A stretch of DNA of 64,000 nucleotides from Sipunculus nudus (taxonomy: Eukaryota > Annelida > Sipuncula > Golfingiida > Sipunculidae): NCBI GenBank assembly GCA_026874595.1, contig CM049314.1, positions 37,927,229 to 37,991,228 of the forward strand. Direction: 5' to 3'. The translations under genes and the position numbers were made by a program. The notes under the pieces were generated by a model that worked only from the letters and a program-made list of their open reading frames with translations, searched no databases and was not told the origin of the DNA. Positions 11,620 through 22,230 of the stretch are shown here, piece after piece. Numbering within the stretch: position 1 is the stretch's first letter; every line of letters begins with the position of its first letter.

Positions 11620-12760
11620 TTTTTGTTAGTAATACGTTATTATTTTATTATCTTGATCACTTTTGTACTCAGACAAACATTTCTCAGAACTCAATGTGTT
11701 AATTGAAACATAAATCACTATCACAGCCTTACATCAATAATTTTATCATCAAAATTACATAGAGTTTTATGAGGTTCACTTCTACCAAAGAGTAATTACA
11801 GCTGTTGCGAAATAATCTCATTTACATTACCACATAGATGCGACTTCCACGGTACATACAATTTACTAAAGAGAAATTATATGTGGTACAAATCAGTTTC
11901 TCATATTCATTTTTAATATCCACATATATATCAAGGTTACCACAAACATTTTGACAATTGAATAGTGTAATATATGTAGCAAACACTCTCTCATGAGTCA
12001 TTTGATCTGCAGAGTCAATCACAATCATGCACTTTCACCACAATAACACATCTTGATACAGTTTCTTTTGGAGAAGTGTGTTATCGATAAACTCTCTACT
12101 TAGCATTCGTACAGAATTGTTGGCGTCCTGGTGATGAGAGCAGCAGGGAAGTCGGACATTAGTCCTTTTTTCAGGTTATCACAGAGATGATGCCGAGGTT
12201 AAATTTTGTTTTGGCTGCAGGGGTCATTGCCGGAGAGTAGTGTCTTTGCAAAGGCCAGGACAAAAAACGCCACAAAATAAATTTAAACAAAACGATAGGG
12301 TTATGTTTTACATATCTTTCACAGTAACATAGTAAAGTCTATTTTTTTATTTTTAATATATAACAATTGATTAGATACAACTGATAAATAAATAGATCTC
12401 TGAAACAAACAATCATCACGATGTTTAATATATAAATATGTTTTAATATATAAAATATAAATATAAATATAAAATTTAAATTGTGACAAGACTCCTTATA
12501 AACCATTTTGGATAAATATAATTACACTTTATATTCAGAAGATAAATAATGAAGAGATTATTTTTTTACGATAAAACTACCAAAATTCGTAGTTAATACT
12601 TGCATATTAATAATTTTGGTCTGTGTGGGATACTGTTATCGAATAAAATATTAGCTTAGCTTACTAGGAACTATTCTAAACTTATTTATAGACCGTGTTT
12701 GGATTCGGAACAATAAACATATATGTTAAATAAATCTATTTTATATAAATTGAATAAATT
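11620..12760. other. AT-rich stretch without recognised features
   Basis: No counterpart in copy 1 of the duplication. Short reading frames are present but lack splice-site or compositional support. Degenerate TAAATATAAAATATAAAT sequence lies near 12,430-12,480. Confidence 0.6.
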
Positions 12761-13017
12761 GTGATAATACGGTGGTTTAAATGGCACACTAAATTGATAG
12801 GGTTGTACCTTTTTTTGTCTATAATGCCATATACTATTTCATACATGTCATATAACCAAGTGTACTTTCATAGGTACGTACCCAGGCGGTGGCGAAGGCA
12901 TGTGCTCTGTGAGTGCTTTCTAGTTAATTTGGTTGTCACTAACACTATAATGACACTTAAGGGTAAATGCATTTTGGTATATGAGCAATTCATCAATTTT
13001 ATATCGGATACACCTTA

Positions 13018-13221
13018 CATGATAAATGAATCACTAAAATGGGCAAAGGTCTTTCGATATCCTGCATGGTCCACCTCCCTCTCGTGCATGCTCTTGGTGA
13101 CGTAAATCAGACTATCAACAGGGACTATACCCGTAAATACTTGCTGACCTCTTCCCTGAGCTTGGCCTTAGAGGGAATAACAAGTGTGTTGGACACCCCA
13201 AGAGCAGGCAAATCCATTTAA
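13018..13221 (-). pseudogene. Possible coding remnant on the minus strand
   Basis: On the minus strand 13,167 down to 13,018 is open for about 50 codons and reads like protein (for example VPVDSLIYVTKSMHEREVDH, then AGYRKTF). Just upstream another frame is open (from 13,221, containing LGVSNTLVIPSKAKLREEV), which suggests a frameshift or intron. GC content is higher than the flanks. The plus strand is also partly open here, so the strand is not certain. I do not recognise the family. It could be a fragment of a retroelement polyprotein or of a host gene. Confidence 0.25.
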
Positions 13222-13297
13222 GTTCTGAGAAATGTTTGTCTGAGTACAAAAGTCATCAAGATAATAGAAAAAAATAACGTAAAAATAATAAAAACTA

Positions 13298-13372
13298 AAA
13301 TCGGTTATTGGGCCAAGCCCCTCTGCAGACGGGCCAGAAAGTGCATGGTATCAAGTCCGTTATTAGGCTGCC
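13298..13372. repeat. Palindrome-bearing dispersed repeat, copy B
   Basis: GGGCCAAGCCCCTCTGCAGA and GTGCATGGTATCAAGTCCG match the reverse complement of the repeat at 11,519-11,612. CCGTTATTAGGCTG matches it in the forward sense. It directly precedes a degenerate TATA module at 13,373. Confidence 0.6.
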
Positions 13373-13480
13373 CATATATATATATATATATGAGTGGTGT
13401 GCGATATAACGTCCATATGCTGTTGCCATTAAAGCCATGTATGGTAGAACCATGCAATTTATAGCGATGTGGCCATTCAT
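13373..13480 (+). promoter_or_regulatory. Degenerate copy of the TATA module
   Basis: A short (AT)n is followed by GAGTGGTGTGCGATATAACG and by ATGTATGGTAGAACC. The last word matches the conserved start region ATGTATGTCAGAACC of the 17.8-kb module. TATAAG has become TATGAG. A following frame is closed after a few codons (ATG GTA GAA CCA TGC AAT TTA TAG). Confidence 0.35.
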
Positions 13481-13589
13481 ATACATTTTGCGCATGTTGA
13501 CCTACAAACTTTCTAATATCACAATGTGTTCGGTAAACATGTATTTGTAAATCCACTTCGAGCGCTTTTTTTTAACACCTCTTTAGTCG

Positions 13590-13790
13590 AGGGATGCCTG
13601 ATGGTACAAGGATATACCAGGTGTTCATACCATTAATTATTGCGTTACAATGAATTAATGGTTTACGTCCACAATACATGAGCAATGAAATACATGCTGA
13701 CAATTAAGATGGTATACAGATAGCGAGACAAATATCATGGTACGTATTGCACGGTGTGTAATTCACGTTTAGTAGAAGACCCTGTAAGGT
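13590..13790. repeat. Unit block E (copy)
   Basis: TACCAGGTGTTCATACCATT through AATACATGCTGACAATTAAG and ATAGCGAGACA matches 19,340-19,520 and 23,500-23,690, with a shorter relative near 1,880-1,960. Reading frames are not conserved across copies. Confidence 0.7.
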
Positions 13791-14359
13791 ACGGTACTTT
13801 GATGCACTTAAAGTCTGAATAATGCAACTATTCAGCTGTCGTATAATTAGAGTTCCACTAATAAATGTAAAAAATGTTTACTACGTATAAAGCTAACCAA
13901 CATTTTGTAATCTTACTCATTTATAGCGCTAATAAAATATACTACTTAAATCTTATAGTACAAATGTTAGATTATATATCTGTAAATTATATTATATTAT
14001 TCCATGTTAGTAATTATATTATGATGTATGCTACACATTAGAGTACATAATAAGTATATTATATTAAATCAATAATTATATCATACATCATTATACAACT
14101 TTTTCTAGTTTAAATGTGAAGTCAATTAATCTGTAATTTAATTTTAGAGTCCATCCCCCCGCAAAAAAATATATTTTATAATGCATTACATCCACAATAT
14201 TATAGACTCCATAATTACCGATTTCTTTAGTAATGTATTTTTGACGTATTCATAACTATCAGAAACAGTTAAAACACGATACATAAAAGGCAGACAAACG
14301 GGTGGACAAATCTACAAATCATCCTTGAGAGCAGATAGGATATTGTGTCATTCTGACCA

Positions 14360-14605
14360 CAGTTTCCCTAAGGGTGCCACCACTGCAAGCTCTTAAAGGA
14401 TACGTAGTCAAAAAATACTGACGGCAGGTGCTATATGAACCATGATCCAATAATTCTTAGAAACAACAACTTAGGGATTTCCCCTTACCTCGGAGCTTTA
14501 CGACTTAGCGGTCAAGGTCATACCTATGTCTCACCTGCGGTTACCACACGGATTTCCCGTTCACATGCAGTAGTCATCTGAGTTGTTTAGAGGCAAGGAG
14601 TTTCA
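14360..14605 (+). mobile_element. SINE-like dispersed repeat (full copy)
   Basis: Runs from GTGCCACCACTGCAAGCTCTT to GGATTTCCCG. It matches 60,466-60,690 in inverse orientation over its whole length and 6,030-6,186 in direct orientation. The distant inverse copy shows that this is a dispersed element, not just part of the tandem duplication. Confidence 0.6.
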
Positions 14606-14810
14606 TTAAAAAGTTCAAATAACAGAGAATTTAAGGATGGTTTTCGTCAGTGTAAGTATACTAAGTATAATATACAAAACAGGCAGTTTTAAAAAGGTAT
14701 TAATTGTGAAGAGTTTTAGATATAATGATAATACCGATAATGCAAATGCTGATATCCAGGTATACTTACTTATTAACGGTCGTATCCCATCCGAATGGTG
14801 GATGGTTGAT

Positions 14811-14845
14811 CTGTGTGTGTGTGTGTGTGAGATAGAGAGAGAGAA
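14811..14845. repeat. (GT)n(GA)n compound microsatellite
   Basis: Shorter orthologue of the tract at 6,371-6,426 within the second copy. Confidence 0.9.
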
Positions 14846-14892
14846 GATAAACAAAAGGACAGACTCAGAGATAACGCATAGGTTTGATGAGA

Positions 14893-15110
14893 CGTTAGGG
14901 GCGGACCCAGGATTAAGAGAAAGGAGGGGGGAACCCAGGAGGACTAATGACAATAGCTTAAAAAAAATACGCAGGTCCGCTAAAGGGGAGGGGGGCACAA
15001 GACCGCAAAAATTGGTCCGAAACCCTCAAGGGCCTCCATAGGGGGGGATGGGATGTATAGATCCCCCCACCTTTTGCCAAGGGGGATAGCCAATGTAATC
15101 CCCCCACTAT
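14893..15110 (+). mobile_element. hAT-like transposon fragment
   Basis: GGGGCGGACCCAGGATTAAG, GGACTAATGACAA, CAGGTCCG and TTGGTCCGAAACCC occur in the same order as at 6,484-6,700. Poly-G and poly-C runs follow. No coding potential. Confidence 0.55.
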
Positions 15111-15120
15111 TCAGAATTAT

Positions 15121-15132
15121 AATATATATATA

Positions 15133-15169
<37 letters not shown>

Positions 15170-15172
15170 TTA
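15121..15172. repeat. (TA)n microsatellite
   Basis: TA dinucleotides interrupted by TTTA. A second, shorter TA tract lies at 15,358-15,400. Confidence 0.95.
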
Positions 15173-15355
15173 TATTGCAAATGAAATATATTATTAAACA
15201 GAACCCTATACTATGGTTCCTTTTATGAATTTACTGTGAAATATTATAACAAAACCTGGTTTAGAATTAACTTATACTGGAAACATAATGCCTTATTTAT
15301 ATTTGAAATGTGATTAAGTATACATATGAGAAGCATGACATACAGAAGCTAAATT

Positions 15356-15389
<34 letters not shown>

Positions 15390-15504
15390 TATTCATATAT
15401 GTGTCTGTGTGTGCGAGGCATCCTCCCATCCCCGAAAGATAAATTGACGTCACTGGAAACCCTGATAAAGGTTTCGGTTTCTGAAACGCGGGGGGAGGGG
15501 GAGG

Positions 15505-15825
15505 AGGAAAAAAGGAAAAAGGTCACAGGAAAAAAGGTCACAGGAAAAAATGTCAGGAAAAATGCCACAGGAAAAAAGTTACAAGGAAAAGGTCACAAAA
15601 AAATATGTCACAGGAAAAAGGTCACAGGAAAAAAGTCACAGGAAAAATGTCACAGAAAATAATTCAAAGGAAAAAGTTCATAAGAAAAAAGTTTAAGGAA
15701 AATTAACAGAAAGGGGCCAGAGAAAAAATTCACAGACGAAAAATGTCACAGGAAAAAGTCACATGAATAAAATCACAGGAAACATCTGACGAATAAAAAA
15801 CACAGAAAAAAGGTCACAGAAAAAA
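15505..15825. repeat. GGTCACAGGAAAAA minisatellite, copy 2
   Basis: About 20 units of the same 13-17-bp repeat found at 7,000-7,990, in the same orientation and between the same flanking blocks. Confidence 0.9.
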
Positions 15826-15826
15826 C

Positions 15827-15867
<41 letters not shown>
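15827..15867. repeat. (GA)n microsatellite
   Basis: About 20 uninterrupted GA units immediately after the minisatellite. Confidence 0.97.
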
Positions 15868-15869
<2 letters not shown>

Positions 15870-16629
15870 GAACATTAAGCCCACTATGGTCACTTAAGAA
15901 GACCACAAAATGACATTTTGAAACAATATTAATTGTGAAGCTCCTGTATATGTATAATAAAAAAAGTGCACTTAACATATGTCTGGTCTAGATTATATAT
16001 TACTGATACATCAAACCACAACCACTGCCACCCTCTATCATTGTACCACATTGACCATTGTAGCGGTTAACTCTGCGTGTCTGCATGTGGTGTTACAGCT
16101 GCATCGGGCAATACCCAACCTTTTTTTACAAATACTTTATAACAGGCATAGTCTTCAGCTTGTGGGGGATATCTCATCTGGCCGAGATTGTCCCTATCCC
16201 TGACACACACCAACACGCATGCACTCGAGGTATGACACGCCAGTAATAAACGTTATTTTGGGGAAGAACGGGCATAAGATAGAGGTATATAATAATTTAC
16301 AATAATATATGTATTATGTCACACTATTATGTCATTTTGAAATGAAATTTGAAATGTATATAAAATTTACCTATTAAAACCATGAAGATGCTATCAGCAG
16401 TTCCCGATGTTGTATACGATGTTACGATTCTGTGTGTGAGTAACACCGTCCATATGTGTCTGTGTACCATAACAAGACTGTGTTACTAGAGGTAAGATTT
16501 GTGTATGATCGATAACTCCTATTCAAGGATGATAAACATTAAAAAAAAACACGAGAAAAACATTTGATCCATGAAAAATCTTGATTTGTTAAGTTGCGTA
16601 ATACGGTTACCATGTGGCGTGAAAAGGTC

Positions 16630-17230
16630 CTTAAAAGATGAATCGCCCCTGTTTCCGGCGTAGTACGCGATATCAGGGGGATTGCCACTATAAGGTGTGT
16701 AATACGCCACATGAGGACTCAAAAGGACTTGCAGTAAGCCGTATCAAGATCTGCAAACACACGCATACAATCAGCAAAACCTTTACTGCCACGTACCGGC
16801 AACGTATGATTGATTCATCTTGATGCATTACGGAACGGCATGCATGGCTGTCCCGCAAAATATATGTTGCATGTTGGACAGCCCACAAATCTTAATGCCT
16901 CATAACTAAAAAAAAAAACACAAAAAAATAAACAATGTCAATAAATATTTATTTTGGTGCTATCAATAAACCATTAAATATCGTGTTTCAAATAAGTGTG
17001 ATGGCTGTAATTTGAGATCTGAGATTATTGGGACAACATTTTAATCATATAAGTACTTGCTGCTGCATGGCTGAAAAAAAAATTAGGTTATGGTCAGCAA
17101 AACAAAAACAAAAGAAAATATATGAACTCTCAGATGGTTTCGATTGTATTTGACAAAAAAGATGACAATGAATTGCTGCTCTTATTAAATTAAAGGTATA
17201 CTTATTCATTTCGACATGCGACCCTCTACA
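16630..17230. other. Spacer with no recognised gene
   Basis: Mostly unique sequence. GGCGTAGTACGCGATATCAG followed by CCACTATAAGG resembles TGTAGCACGCAATATCAA...ACACTATAGGG near 25,453. The TCGATTGTATTTGAC region near 17,140 resembles that near 25,500. It is thus the upstream flank of the exon-like segment at 17,243. Confidence 0.5.
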
Positions 17231-17242
17231 TCCGGTTTTTAG

Positions 17243-17430
17243 TGTGCAGGCACAGTGGCAGCCCCTACGAGCGGTTCGAGAAACTTAGAGAACTGAACCT
17301 GCCAGGGTTTGATAAATACCCCGAGGAAAGCGTCCATGGCAGGCCAGAATCTATCTGCGAAGAAAGTTTGGTGTATCGTTTTTCGTATCGGCAAAGTTCA
17401 GAGCGGAACAAGGTTTTTAAGACTTTATGA
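17243..17430 (+). CDS. Possible 3'-terminal exon of an unrecognised gene
   Basis: After an acceptor-like CATCCGGTTTTTAG, 61 codons are open to a TGA. The segment is richer in GC than its flanks and reads like protein, with HSGSPYERFEKLRELNLPGF early and ESICEESLVYRFSYRQSSER later. No signal peptide or membrane segment is in this part. A canonical AATAAA sits at 17,562-17,567, about 130 bases past the stop, as expected for a last exon. The TATA module at 17,580-17,830 follows directly. The exon-like segment at 25,570 starts with a similar SGAEFEAS after an acceptor in the same phase, which suggests relatedness. I do not recognise the family, and no upstream exon could be assigned. Confidence 0.4.
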
Positions 17431-17579
17431 AAAAATCCTCAAATTATTATATGATACTTAATCTTCTAATGTTTCCTTGATGAAGGATGGCATGTTTATT
17501 CATATTACTCCGTGTGGCAACGTGACAGGTCCATCCGACATTATAAAATATACTTTTGTACAATAAAAACGTAACTATT

Positions 17580-17830
17580 TATCTGTTCTGAGTGTGAGCA
17601 CTTAACCAGTAAGTGAATGACCTGCATATATACGGTACAACATAAACACGCTGTTTTTTTTTCAAGAGAGATCGTGTACACATTGACTGACAATAGTAAT
17701 TAATACTGGGGCCATAATTTTAAGCTCTTAATCTGGGTGCACGGAAATAATAGCATATATAAGAGCTGTGTGAGGAAAACGTCATTAGGCTGTAGTAATT
17801 AAAACTATGTATGTCAGAACCATACATGGA
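17580..17830 (+). promoter_or_regulatory. TATA-box promoter-like module
   Basis: A repeated module reads in order: TGAGCACTT, GTGAATGACCTGCATAT, CAAGAGAGATCGTG, TTGACTGACAATA, CTGGGTGCACGGAAATAA, TATATAAG (17,756-17,763), GAGCTGTG and an ATG (17,811) in ATGTCAGAACC. TATA-to-ATG spacing of about 50 bases allows a short 5' untranslated leader. Similar order and spacing at 21.99, 28.27 and 30.39 kb argues for a duplicated core promoter. Activity is not shown. Confidence 0.45.
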
Positions 17831-18119
17831 TTATGTTTCAAACATCGCGTATTTACTTATCTATACAACAACCCTATGAACAACATATGAATTTCACAAT
17901 TTATTGAAGTTGATTTATGATAACTGTTGCCACACATTTATGAAAAGTATAATAATTAATTTTTGATTACTGAATTAGTTCGCGCTGGATTGGCTGTGCT
18001 TCATGGTTTCATAAAAAAATACAAGTCCCCCTGGACACATGATCCCAGAGTCTACAGGGTAAATATATTTATTTATATGGTAATGAAAAAAAAAATGTCT
18101 TGAAATGTTGGTGGAGATT

Positions 18120-18570
18120 AAATAAACGCTGTAAGTAGTAGCAAAGAGGCACATATTCTCGGTGAATATAGATTCAGTTAATTTTAATACGTTTTTAATG
18201 AAAGTGAAAGAAATTCAGGATGGATCATGTCGGAGGATAACTCTTGAAACTATTGCAGATTTATAGATTGGTTTATATACTTGTGCCTGTCGGCCCTTTG
18301 TGGAAGTATTTGCGCTTTGTCGAGTGGACGTTCAAATAAGCAACCCTTGATAACCGTGTGCATACATATTACATTATAACCAGTTTATCTAGTCGATCTA
18401 CTTCGCAGACAGCTTATCCAAGACAACTGGTGCTACAGTATTCAATCTTTACTGCCACTCTACTAAACAGATTGAAACAGATATAAAGCACTTCTGATTA
18501 TATAAGGGGTCTTTAATTTCGTGTAATTTGTGAGAACCAAATATCAATGCAATTGAATACCGAAAAGGTC
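18120..18570. repeat. Third, more diverged copy of unit blocks
   Basis: GAGGATAACTCTTGAA, GTTCAAATAA, CAGTTTATCTAG and CAGACAGCTTATCCAAGAC follow the order of 900-1,110. TCGTGTAATTTGTGAG...ATATCAATG then matches 5,420-5,450. This links the two adjacent blocks without the sequence between them. Confidence 0.6.
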
Positions 18571-18714
18571 TTTTTTTTAAATATATATGTAGATGTCTGG
18601 GATTGCTGCATCCAGTTCCCTAATACCCTTGAGAAATTTCGTATTATAGGAAACTGCAGGCCCACATTCTTTCTGATATCACTCCATGTTTTTTTTTTAC
18701 CTCTATCGAGTAGG

Positions 18715-19215
18715 TTATGCTTTTGCCGGTATTTGTTTGTTTGTCTATTTGTTTGTCTGGCTGTTTTCTGTTAGTTATATTATTAAAAAAATAACTTATT
18801 CTGATGAAATTTTAAGGGAGCTCAAAAACACTCTAAGATAAAAAGGTTAATGGTTCTTTAGAGTGGACCCCGTGGTTAAAATCCTTAAAGGTTCCAAGTA
18901 GTACCCTCTAGTTAGGGTTCTTTCTGGAACCCTCTCCGGAGGTTCTTTGGGGAACCCTAGGGGTTCTCTATGTTACCCTAATTATATGGGTGGTTCTAAG
19001 AACCCTACAGAAAGTTGCTTTTAATATAATATATTCATATATATTAATGATACAAGGAACAACTGATTAAATTTTTTTTTTTGGGGGGGTGACCCGGATA
19101 ACCTTCTGGATCCAAGATTTTTTAAAGGAAAAGTACCGCATTTCCGTCAATGCCATATGGGGATAATGAGCTGCCTTAGCCAAGGTCTGCATTCTCCGAC
19201 TGTAAATTTATATTT
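18715..19215 (+). repeat. Molluscan-type TTTGTCTGTC dispersed repeat, split
   Basis: The left part (AGGTTATGCTTTTGCCGG, TTTGTTTGTCT, CTGTTAG) and right part (GGGATAATGAGCTGCCTTAG, TCTGCATTCTCCGACTG) correspond to one continuous repeat at 41,815-42,036. Between them lies the GGTTCT element at 18,828-19,013, so that element inserted into the older repeat. Confidence 0.65.
18828..19013. mobile_element. GGGTTCT-type short inverted-repeat element
   Basis: Starts ACACTCTAAGATAAAAAGG, then GGTTCTTTAGAGTGGACC, GGTTCCAAGTAG and repeated AACCCT/GGTTCT pairs. The start is the reverse complement of the right end of the element at 38,114-38,431. Its own right end is degraded. Confidence 0.65.
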
Positions 19216-19281
19216 TAACATGTTATACCGTAAGTCTAAATCCATTTCCAGTGTTTTGTATATTTCACCAACTTCTTAACT

Positions 19282-19282
19282 C

Positions 19283-19319
<37 letters not shown>

Positions 19320-19320
19320 A
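19282..19320. repeat. (CT)n microsatellite
   Basis: About 19 CT units with one TTT interruption. Confidence 0.95.
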
Positions 19321-19339
19321 TTGTTTACATAAACGTTAA

Positions 19340-19520
19340 TAGAGGTATAAGAGCTAGGTGGTGCCAGGTGCTCACACAATTTATCATCGCGTTTCCACAT
19401 TAATGACAGTGACTTTATTCTTCGTCCACAACACATTAGCAATATAATACATGCTGATGCATCAAGACGGTAGAGATAGCGAGACACGTGTCACGGTACC
19501 TATTATGTATGGCAGGGGTC
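19340..19520. repeat. Unit block E (copy)
   Basis: GTGCCAGGTGCTCACACAAT through CATGCTGATGCATCAAGACGG and ACACGTGTCACGGTACC, matching 13,590-13,790 and 23,500-23,690. The 120-codon frame starting here is not preserved in the other copies. Confidence 0.7.
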
Positions 19521-20199
19521 GTAATAACGCCTTTCTGCCTGTCTCAGACAGGCAACCACGCGAGCACGGAAAGGCAAGAAGTTTTCCTAATTTGTATCTT
19601 ATAAGTAATAATATACATGAAATAAAACTAAATATTTTACAGGTGTTTTTCAACCCTGAATCTCCAATATTTTCTAATAAAAATGTTCTACAATTTCTTA
19701 TACTTTCCGGCATTAAGGCCCTGACCAGTTACATTTGCCGTTCTTTTTTAAATGTTCACTGCACGGAAACCCTTCATTTTGCATGCAAGTGGGTATGTGG
19801 GATGACATGTTAGATGGCAGAATCATGCAGGTTTACTTTGAGCGAAGTGAGACTGAAAGTTTGATATGCAAGCTGGTAGTATGCATCTTTAACGGAAAGG
19901 AAATTTTTTTCTGCGGAAAATGCAAACCTGTATGAATGCCTTTCAGTTGAAAAGGTGAAAATTAAAAATCCCTGTATGGTATGTGGCAAATCATCAAATA
20001 TACACCGTAACAGAAGTCCACATATAGACTTACATGTACAATATGTATATACTATTTATATACGATTCAAATGTCGCATAACCATGCAGGTCCATATATT
20101 AAATCTTGGACCATGTGTAACGTATGGGTTCAACAACTTCAAACACCTTCATTTATTACATTATAATAATAAGGGCTGCGCTTAAAAAGTGGTCCCCTA

Positions 20200-20640
20200 C
20201 AACACGGTAATCGCCTTGCCCGTCCGTCCTCCTAAAAAAGTTAAATTAAAACTTCTTGGTCCTTCCGTCTTTCCGTCAGCTAGTGATCTTCCTTTAGAGT
20301 GCAATAAGTCAAAAAGAATGCATTTTAACTTTCTCAAATATGATAGGGATGATTGGTGTTTATGACAGCTACGGACCTGTTGAATTTTAGACCTGTCAGA
20401 ATTTCCAATATGGCTGCTAGAGCTCAATTGGTGATTTTTAATCGCGATAGCTCAAAGAGAATATATATATATATATTCTTGAATATACAGGAAAGGTAGA
20501 TGCCTTGGAAAGTTCCAGACTTTCTTTTGAGTGCACAAAAAGAGAATACATATGACCTTTCTCAAATCCATAGGGATGATTGGTGTCCATTTGACAGAAG
20601 ATGTACACGATTGACGACCCTCTTTTTATTCCCATAATCT
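20200..20640. repeat. Unit block with ATATGGCTGCTAGAGCTCAA
   Basis: AATATGGCTGCTAGAGCTCA, GCGATAGCTCAAAGAGAA and CCATAGGGATGATTGGTGTC recur in the same order at 23,885-24,120. No coding support. Confidence 0.7.
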
Positions 20641-20679
20641 GAGGATAATCAATATACGCTTGAATTAAACAAGTGGCCC

Positions 20680-20681
<2 letters not shown>

Positions 20682-20723
<42 letters not shown>
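20682..20723. repeat. (GA)n microsatellite
   Basis: About 21 GA units. It precedes the same flanking block as the (GA)n tracts at 8,020 and 15,827. Confidence 0.97.
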
Positions 20724-20727
<4 letters not shown>

Positions 20728-20991
20728 ATGACAGAGAGGATTAGAAAGTAGTTTCACTCTGGCCTTTATGAAGGGCACAAAATCGCATTTCTTTAAAATA
20801 GTATTTATCAAGCACATCCGCATGATTTAGACATGTTATTAATAACATATCTGGCACAACAAACCACAGCCACAGTCCATATCATTGCACCACATTGACC
20901 GCAAGGCGGAAAAATGTTTATTTTGTGGTATTATAATAGTATTCCTTAATTTCAAATTTTTTTTACCATATCATTTATAGTCGATTTTCAG

Positions 20992-21286
20992 TCACAACAT
21001 GAGGAAAGAAAAAGCTGAATTAGATTTTGAATTACCTGGCGTTAAATCAATCACGCTTGGTGCACCATTTCAAATCTATGCAAGAAACTTCACTTTCTAT
21101 ATCTATATTGTTTACATTTATGATTTCACTCATGATAAATATGTGAATGTCCTAACGAAGAGTCGGTTTTATTCTATAAATAACAACACATCAGTAAAGA
21201 TTACTGAGAGCGAAACGCTTCAACAAGAGCCTGGCGTAATATATACGCGTTGTGTGTACTCCCGCCTGCGTGCCAAAACCGTATAA
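20992..21286 (+). CDS. Possible 3' exon of the repeated gene unit
   Basis: An acceptor-like TTATAGTCGATTTTCAG is followed by 97 open codons to a TAA. The early part reads MRKEKAELDFELPGVKSITL, and its EK...LPG spacing resembles EKLRELNLPGF in the 17.24-kb segment. The middle is hydrophobic (NFTFYIYIVYIYDF) and could be a membrane segment or translated AT-rich intron. Nucleotides 21,080-21,420 align with 25,735-26,040 and, less well, with 29,755-30,020. The frame is broken by indels in the 25.7-kb copy. A TATA module follows 0.9 kb downstream. Function unknown. Confidence 0.33.
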
Positions 21287-21576
21287 AACATACCGTATGA
21301 GTCATATTTAAATGTGTACACTATACACGTAAGTGCTGTTTTGTATATAATGTAGATAAACATTGAGAACACAGATTATGCCTGGCCATATAAATGTTCA
21401 CTGCACAGACTATAAATCAGGCGTTCCCGTAAAGATTTTATTTCATAAAACCCTGTTCATGTCACAAAATTGTCACATCTGTCAATTTTACAACATATTT
21501 GCACTTATGACATCTGAGTAGGCTCATGTCGATAAATATATGGGTCGTGTGATTAACAATTTGCATATATTTACAG

Positions 21577-21726
21577 TCTCTCTCTCTCTCTTTCTCTCTC
21601 TTCTTTATATACACATATCCAATTTTCACTCACTTATTGATATACTTACACAAACGTACACAAACACACTCCTATGTCATTGTCACAAAACTTACAGATC
21701 CAATACACACAAATGTTCTCCTCCTC

Positions 21727-21758
<32 letters not shown>

Positions 21759-21765
21759 GTTCTTT
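21577..21765. repeat. Two (CT)n tracts in a pyrimidine-rich stretch
   Basis: (CT)n at 21,577-21,600 and 21,726-21,760. The two flanking sequences (CTTTATATACACATATCCAATTTT and CTTTATGCATCTATCCGATTTT in abbreviated form) resemble each other, suggesting a local duplication of about 150 bp. Confidence 0.75.
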
Positions 21766-21989
21766 ATGCATCTATCCGATTTTTACTCACGTATTAATAC
21801 TCACTTAAACGTATAACAAAGATGCATATTTCTTTATCCGTTTAGAGCGTTTAGACTTCATGGGAATATTTGTATGATCACGCGAATAAGCGAGTTGTCC
21901 AGGCTGAAGGCCATTTCATTATAGACACATTTCATTTAAGAAGAAGGACATGCATGTATTACAGAAATACATATATGTGTTACATCAAC

Positions 21990-22230
21990 GTATGTACAGT
22001 TTTTTCCTGATTCAGCACTTTCTGGTAATCATAAAGTATGTGAATAACTTAGCTGTACCAGGGAGAGTACAAGCAGTTTTTCACAAAGAGACTGAATACC
22101 GCGGTTGACTGAATATATAATGAAACAAGAATGAGCGAGCAAAGTTTGAAGTTTTGGATCCGAGTGGCCAAAAATAGGAGGCTATATAAGAGAGGTGTGC
22201 GGCCATTAAAGTGCTGTATATGTCAGACCG
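21990..22230 (+). promoter_or_regulatory. TATA-box promoter-like module
   Basis: CCTGATTCAGCACTTTCTGG, GTGAATAAC, TTTTTCACAAAGAGACTGAA, GGTTGACTGAATATA, GGATCCGAGTGGCC, AAAATAGGAGG, CTATATAAG (22,182-22,190), AGAGGTGTGC and ATGTCAGACCGAAG (ATG at 22,220). The order is the same as at 17.58 and 28.27 kb. The frame from the ATG is MSDRSKMSQVH then a stop, or it splices before that. Confidence 0.45.

Larger units (their letters stand above)
8885..16625. repeat. Copy 2 of the ~8-kb direct segmental duplication
   Basis: Same block order as 237-8,665. Copy-specific changes include the long CACT array, a palindromic repeat plus about 1.7 kb of sequence without a counterpart (11,519-13,370), and AT tracts at 11,096 and 11,457. 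Similarity ends near AGTTGCGTAATACGG, followed by unrelated sequence. Confidence 0.85.

Noticed and set aside
12761-13105. 114-codon plus-strand frame
   Set aside because: Hydrophobic, AT-driven composition with no splice or promoter signal. The overlapping minus strand looks more protein-like.
14637-15041. Overlapping 134-codon (plus) and 127-codon (minus) frames
   Set aside because: They cross the GT/GA microsatellite and the hAT-like fragment, and the copy-1 equivalent at 6.17-6.5 kb has a different frame structure.
19451-19813. 120-codon plus-strand frame
   Set aside because: Starts in unit block E, whose other copies (13.6, 23.5 kb) do not keep the frame.
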